NCBI RefSeq assembly: GCF_963675455.1
Contig: NZ_OY776217.1
Span: 1,474,001 to 1,538,000 of the forward strand
Length of the DNA stretch: 64,000 bases
Source of the DNA: Emcibacter sp.
GTDB lineage: Bacteria > Pseudomonadota > Alphaproteobacteria > Sphingomonadales > Emcibacteraceae
Direction: 5' to 3'
The position numbers and the translations under genes are program-made. Below the pieces are notes generated by a model. That model worked only from the letters and a program-made list of their open reading frames with translations, was not told the DNA's origin and did no database searches. This document shows, piece after piece, positions 60,019 through 64,000 of this stretch (its first letter is position 1; every line of letters starts with the position of its first letter).

Positions 60019-63000
60019 TTATTCCGCCTGCCCCTCTCTCATTTCTTTCTGAATTTTCAGCCGTTCTGCCTTAATGGCTCCTGGCGAGCTGCTTCCCCGC
60101 GCCAGGATCATATAAGCCACAGGGACAATGAACAGGGTGAAAAAAGTTCCGATCAGCACGCCGCTGATTACAACGACGCCAATGACAAATCGTGTTTCGG
60201 CGCCGGCGCCGGTGCCCAGAACCAGCGCCACGGATCCCATGACCGTGGTAATTGAAGTCATGACAATAGGCCGCAGGCGCTTGCGGGAGGCTTCAAGAAG
60301 GGCTTCCATGAACTCCTCTCCCTTGTCGCGTAGCTGGTTGGCGAATTCCACAATCAGGATGCCGTTCTTGGCGGCGAGGCCCACTAGCATGATAATCCCG
60401 ATCTGGCTGTAAATATTGAGGGATTGTCCGGTCAATTTCAGGCCGAGAAAGGCGCCGGTCATGGCGAAGGGTACCGTCAGCAGGATGATAAAGGGATGGC
60501 GGAAGCTTTCAAACTGTGCCGCCAGAACCAGAAACACCACCACAAGGGCCATACCGAATACCAGATAGATGGACTTTCCTGCTTCCCTGAAGTCCCGGCT
60601 CTCCCCGTTATAATCAATACTCGCTGTGGCAGGAAGATGGGTTCTGGCTGTATCTTCAAGATAGTCGAGAACTTCGCCCAGAGTATATCCGGGATTGACG
60701 CTGGCCGAGATGGTGATGGAGCGCAGGCGATTGAAACGTTTGAGGTCAGAGGCGCTGCCGATCTCTTTCAGGCTGACAAGGTTGGATATGGGAATGAGAT
60801 CACCGGTACGGTCGGAGCGCACATAGATGTTGGACATGTCATCGGGAGTCTGGGTCGCACCTTTACGGCCTTCCAGCATGACCGGATATTCTTCGCCCCC
60901 CGAGACAAATGTTGTCACTTCCCGGGATCCCATCATGGTTTCCAGGGTGCGTCCGATTGTTGCGACGGATACGCCAAGGTCAGCCGCACGATCGCGGTTG
61001 ATATCGACCAGGATCTGGGGTTTGGTTTCCTTATAGTCACTATCCGCACCGGATATTCCGGGGTAATCTGCAATTTCCGTCAGCATGATGTCGCGCCAGC
61101 GGGCCAGTTCGGCATAATCCGTTCCCTGCAAGACGAACTGTACCGGTTGACCCGAACCACGGCGAATACCGGTTGGCATGGTGACAAACAGTCGCAGGTC
61201 GATATGGCTTGCCAGCTTTTGCTGCAATTCGTCCCGGATTTCCTGGGCGGAACGGTCACGTTCATCCCATTCCACGAGCCGGAAAATGCCGATCCCTGAA
61301 TTGACGCCCCTGCTGCCGAAACCGGGAACCCGGACAATCACGTTAAAGGCTTCGCCTGCATCAACATAGGTAAGGAGGTCCTTTTCCACATTGAACATTT
61401 TTTCATACATGGTCTCGTAACTGCTGCCTTCGGGACCTTTGGCGATGATATAGACAACACCCTGGTCTTCGAGAGGCATGAACTCCGACGGCAGGCCGCG
61501 AAACAGGACGACGGCCAGGATAAGCACACCGGCCATTGTCGCCAGAACAATCCAGTATCGCTTTAATAACCACTCCAGAAGGTTTTTATAAGCCTGTTCA
61601 AGCTTTTTGAAGCCAATGTTCACACCTGTATGAAAGGCGTTTTCATGCTTCTTTTTTTTCAGAAGCTTGGAGCACAGCATTGGCGACAGGGACAGGGCAA
61701 CCACCGAGGAAAATCCGACGGCGGCGGCCATAGCCAGGGAGAATTCTGTGAACATACGCCCGGTTTCCCCCTCGATAAAGACGATGGGTACAAAGACGGC
61801 AATCAGCACAAGGGTTGTGGCAATCACGGCAAACCCCACTTCCCTGGCGCCATGATAGGCAGCAAGCAGGGGCGGTTCGCCATTTTCCACGCGCCGGTAA
61901 ATATTTTCCAGCACCAGAATGGCATCGTCCACGACCAGCCCGATGGACAAAACAAGCGCCAGCAGGGTCAGGAGATTGACGGAGAAACCGGCCATATTCA
62001 GAAAAATAAAGGAGGCCGTAATCGACACCGGCACTGTCACAGCGGGAATAAGCATGGCGCGGACACTGCCGAGAAACAGATAGATTACAGCCACCACAAG
62101 AACCATGGCAATGGCGAAAGTTTTATATACTTCGTTGATGGCTTCCTCAATGAAGCGGGAGCTGTCGTAGCTCATGCCGATTTCGGTACCTGCAGGCAGG
62201 GACTGGTTAAGTTTCAGGCGCTCGGCCTTGACAGCCAGGGCGACATCAAGGGTATTTCCCTTGGATTGTTTGATAATCCCGAGACCCACCATATAATCGC
62301 CGTTACTGTGCATCTCGGCCCGGTATTGTTCGGCGCCGAGTTCAACCTGCGCAACGTCACCGATCCGCGTCAGATGGCCGTCTTCATTCTGTTTGATAAC
62401 AAGCTGGGAAAAATCTTCGGGTTTTTCATATTCCCGACTCATCCTTACAGTGAATTCCCGTTCAGAGGATTCCAGACGTCCGGCCGGCAATTCCACATTT
62501 TCCGTGCGCAGGGCGGTTTCAATGTCGCTGGCGGTGATGCCGCGAGCCGCCATTTTTTCCCGGTCCAGCCACAGGCGCATGGCATAGGTGGAGGTCGAGG
62601 TGCGGACCCTGGCGACACCATCTATGCTGGACAGCCGGTCGACAATATAACGTTGCGCATAATCGGCCAGCTTGAGCGTGTCCATGGTCGTGCTGCGCAG
62701 ATTAAGCCACATGATCGGATCGTCATTTTCATCATCTTTTGTGACTTCAGGCGGATCGGCTTCATCGGGCAGATTATTCAGCACTGTCGAGACACGCTGG
62801 CGGATATCACTGGCGGCCTCGTCCAGATCCCGGTTGATGGAAAACTGGATGGTAATGGACGAACGTCCGTCAGTACTGCTTGCGGATATGGTCTTGATAC
62901 CTTCGACGCCGCTGATCCGGTCCTCGATCATCTGGGTGACTTTTGTCTCCACGACCTGGGCAGAGGCGCCGGGATAGTTTGTGCGAATGGAAATGACCGG

Positions 63001-63126
63001 CGGATTTACGTCAGGATATTGCCGCAGGGGCAGATCCAGAAAACTCATCACCCCGAAAGTGATCAGCAACAGGCTGATGACTGTGGCGAAGACGGGGCGG
63101 TCAACGGAAACATCTGACAAAATCAT
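60019..63126 (-). CDS. RND efflux transporter permease (HAE1 family)
   Basis: The 1035-residue inner-membrane pump has 12 membrane helices and two large periplasmic loops. It begins ILSDVSVDRPVFATVISLLL, with the proton-relay pair in LSIGLVVDDAILVLENIYR (about 395-413) and conserved PGASAQVVE and GVEGIKTISASS segments. This is the hydrophobe/amphiphile efflux type that exports drugs or lipids with an adaptor and an outer-membrane channel. It follows its adaptor gene by four bases on the minus strand. No outer-membrane factor gene is seen in the window. Confidence 0.94.
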   Translation of the reverse strand: MILSDVSVDRPVFATVISLLLITFGVMSFLDLPLRQYPDVNPPVISIRTNYPGASAQVVETKVTQMIEDRISGVEGIKTISASSTDGRSSITIQFSINRDLDEAASDIRQRVSTVLNNLPDEADPPEVTKDDENDDPIMWLNLRSTTMDTLKLADYAQRYIVDRLSSIDGVARVRTSTSTYAMRLWLDREKMAARGITASDIETALRTENVELPAGRLESSEREFTVRMSREYEKPEDFSQLVIKQNEDGHLTRIGDVAQVELGAEQYRAEMHSNGDYMVGLGIIKQSKGNTLDVALAVKAERLKLNQSLPAGTEIGMSYDSSRFIEEAINEVYKTFAIAMVLVVAVIYLFLGSVRAMLIPAVTVPVSITASFIFLNMAGFSVNLLTLLALVLSIGLVVDDAILVLENIYRRVENGEPPLLAAYHGAREVGFAVIATTLVLIAVFVPIVFIEGETGRMFTEFSLAMAAAVGFSSVVALSLSPMLCSKLLKKKKHENAFHTGVNIGFKKLEQAYKNLLEWLLKRYWIVLATMAGVLILAVVLFRGLPSEFMPLEDQGVVYIIAKGPEGSSYETMYEKMFNVEKDLLTYVDAGEAFNVIVRVPGFGSRGVNSGIGIFRLVEWDERDRSAQEIRDELQQKLASHIDLRLFVTMPTGIRRGSGQPVQFVLQGTDYAELARWRDIMLTEIADYPGISGADSDYKETKPQILVDINRDRAADLGVSVATIGRTLETMMGSREVTTFVSGGEEYPVMLEGRKGATQTPDDMSNIYVRSDRTGDLIPISNLVSLKEIGSASDLKRFNRLRSITISASVNPGYTLGEVLDYLEDTARTHLPATASIDYNGESRDFREAGKSIYLVFGMALVVVFLVLAAQFESFRHPFIILLTVPFAMTGAFLGLKLTGQSLNIYSQIGIIMLVGLAAKNGILIVEFANQLRDKGEEFMEALLEASRKRLRPIVMTSITTVMGSVALVLGTGAGAETRFVIGVVVISGVLIGTFFTLFIVPVAYMILARGSSSPGAIKAERLKIQKEMREGQAE

Positions 63127-63130
63127 AGGA

Positions 63131-64000
63131 TTATTCTCCGCTTGCCGGTTCAGGCGACTTGACGCTGACGCGTGTGCCGTCCTGAATTTTCAGCAGCCCC
63201 TGGCTGACGACCAGTTCCCCGACCTGCAGTCCCGACAGCACCTCGACTGCACCGGGGCGGCGGCGGCCCGTCTCAACCTGGCGGCGGGAAACGGTATTAT
63301 CTTTCTGCACGACAAAAACATATTTCCGGTCTTCATAATTGATGATGGATTCCTCGGGAATCATGATTGACTGGGCCCGGTTCTTGATCAGGTCAATACT
63401 CAGCAGCATGCCCGGCCGGAGTAACAGCTCGTCATTGGGAATTTCCGCGCGCACCGTCACCGCCCTCGAAGTGGGGTTTACCCGGGTGTCGATAGTTGTT
63501 ACCAGCCCTTTGAAAAGCCGGTCATAGGCTTCTGATCTTGCTTCAATGCTCTGGCCTTCTTTCAGGACTGAGAGGAAGGCCTCGGGAACAGTGAAATCAA
63601 CTTTTATGACGGACAGATCATCGATTGTCGTAATGACTGTACCGGGGGTGACAAGGGCGCCGACACTAATCTGCCGGATACCCAGTTTGCCGTCAAAGGG
63701 AGCGATGATCTGGCGATCCCGGATCCGGGCGTGGGCAATCTGTAACTGGGCGAGGGCCTTTTCATAAAGGGTTTTCTGAGCATCCAGGCGTGCGGTGGCC
63801 AGGGTCTTTGCTTCGACCAGGCCGCGAACACGTTTCAGTTCCCGTTCCTGTTCGTCAAAATTGGCTTCGGCATTGCGCAGGTCGGCCTGCTCCTCTTCAG
63901 TGATCAGGGTGGCGAGCACGGTTCCTTTTTTCACAAACATACCGTCTGTGAAATGAATGGCAGAAACCTTGTCTGTGATGGTGGTGGTCAGAACGACGGA
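63131..64000 (-). CDS. RND efflux periplasmic adaptor subunit (5' end outside window)
   Basis: The frame is open to the right edge, so the first residues are missing; 289 residues are visible. They show the lipoyl/barrel-sandwich and coiled-coil hairpin (DGMFVKKGTVLATL, then a Glu/Arg-rich pair of helices with DLRNAEANFDEQERELKRV and DAQKTLYEKALAQL), APFDGKLGIRQISVGALVTPG, and the beta-barrel and membrane-proximal domains. It links the inner-membrane pump to an outer-membrane channel. It lies four bases upstream of the permease gene. Confidence 0.93.
   Translation of the reverse strand, partial: SVVLTTTITDKVSAIHFTDGMFVKKGTVLATLITEEEQADLRNAEANFDEQERELKRVRGLVEAKTLATARLDAQKTLYEKALAQLQIAHARIRDRQIIAPFDGKLGIRQISVGALVTPGTVITTIDDLSVIKVDFTVPEAFLSVLKEGQSIEARSEAYDRLFKGLVTTIDTRVNPTSRAVTVRAEIPNDELLLRPGMLLSIDLIKNRAQSIMIPEESIINYEDRKYVFVVQKDNTVSRRQVETGRRRPGAVEVLSGLQVGELVVSQGLLKIQDGTRVSVKSPEPASGE

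Noticed and set aside
61630..63117. Long open frame on the plus strand opposite the RND permease (495 codons)
   Set aside because: Shadow of the permease; the translation is His/Gly/Gln-rich with no recognisable family.

Overview
The window is ordinary, gene-dense chromosome of an alphaproteobacterium. I infer this from the yidD-yidC-engB-argB order, the SRP RNA next to dnaX-ybaB-recR, a membrane-anchored CycM-type cytochrome c, a DgcA epimerase and the style of the encoded proteins. A marine lineage near Emcibacterales, Kordiimonadales or Sneathiellales is my best guess, but no rRNA is present to test it. I see no prophage, insertion sequence, CRISPR array or island of foreign composition.

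Layout. 1-3.5 kb: membrane protein insertion (yidD end, yidC), ribosome assembly GTPase engB and argB, closed by a two-way terminator. 3.5-6.6 kb (minus): a diguanylate cyclase overlapping a DUF2336 helical-repeat gene. 6.7-10 kb: a HAD nucleotidase, then dapD-dapE for lysine/DAP synthesis and a membrane protein. 10-12.3 kb (minus): truA-fmt-def. 12.4-17.2 kb: rmuC, a candidate small RNA, then minus-strand GFA, recR, ybaB, dnaX and the SRP RNA. 17.3-23.1 kb: nudC, trkH with a coupled small membrane gene, a LysR regulator, and a MocR regulator divergent from a PNPOx-like flavoprotein. 23.2-31 kb: ilvD, pheA, cytochrome c, an NlpC/P60 peptidase, a MarR regulator, an M17 aminopeptidase, a GST and an unknown coiled-coil membrane protein.

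31.1-36.6 kb is a compact phenylacetate module: paaABCDE (the multicomponent epoxidase of phenylacetyl-CoA) with paaX upstream in the same direction and paaI divergent. Later catabolic steps are not in the window. 36.6-42.8 kb is tamA-tamB. 43-48.4 kb holds a SapC-family gene, dgcA with an exported M14 peptidase, and a probably oxygen-regulated pair (a BCAM0308-family zinc protein plus a beta-CASP nuclease) preceded by a near-consensus FNR box. 48.4-54.5 kb: tRNA-Ser(GGA), a small membrane protein, rpmF, an exported isoaspartyl peptidase, lepA and two tandem paralogous methyltransferases. 54.6-58.8 kb: rpmI-rplT-pheS-pheT. 59-64 kb: a TraB/GumN protein and an RND efflux pump whose adaptor gene runs off the right edge.

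The observations most worth following up are: the tandem methyltransferases, which resemble phosphoethanolamine methyltransferases but appear to lack that family's catalytic Tyr/His pair; the C-rich candidate sRNA after rmuC; the FNR box before the BCAM0308/nuclease pair; the MocR and LysR operator-like repeats; and the small membrane gene translationally coupled to trkH.
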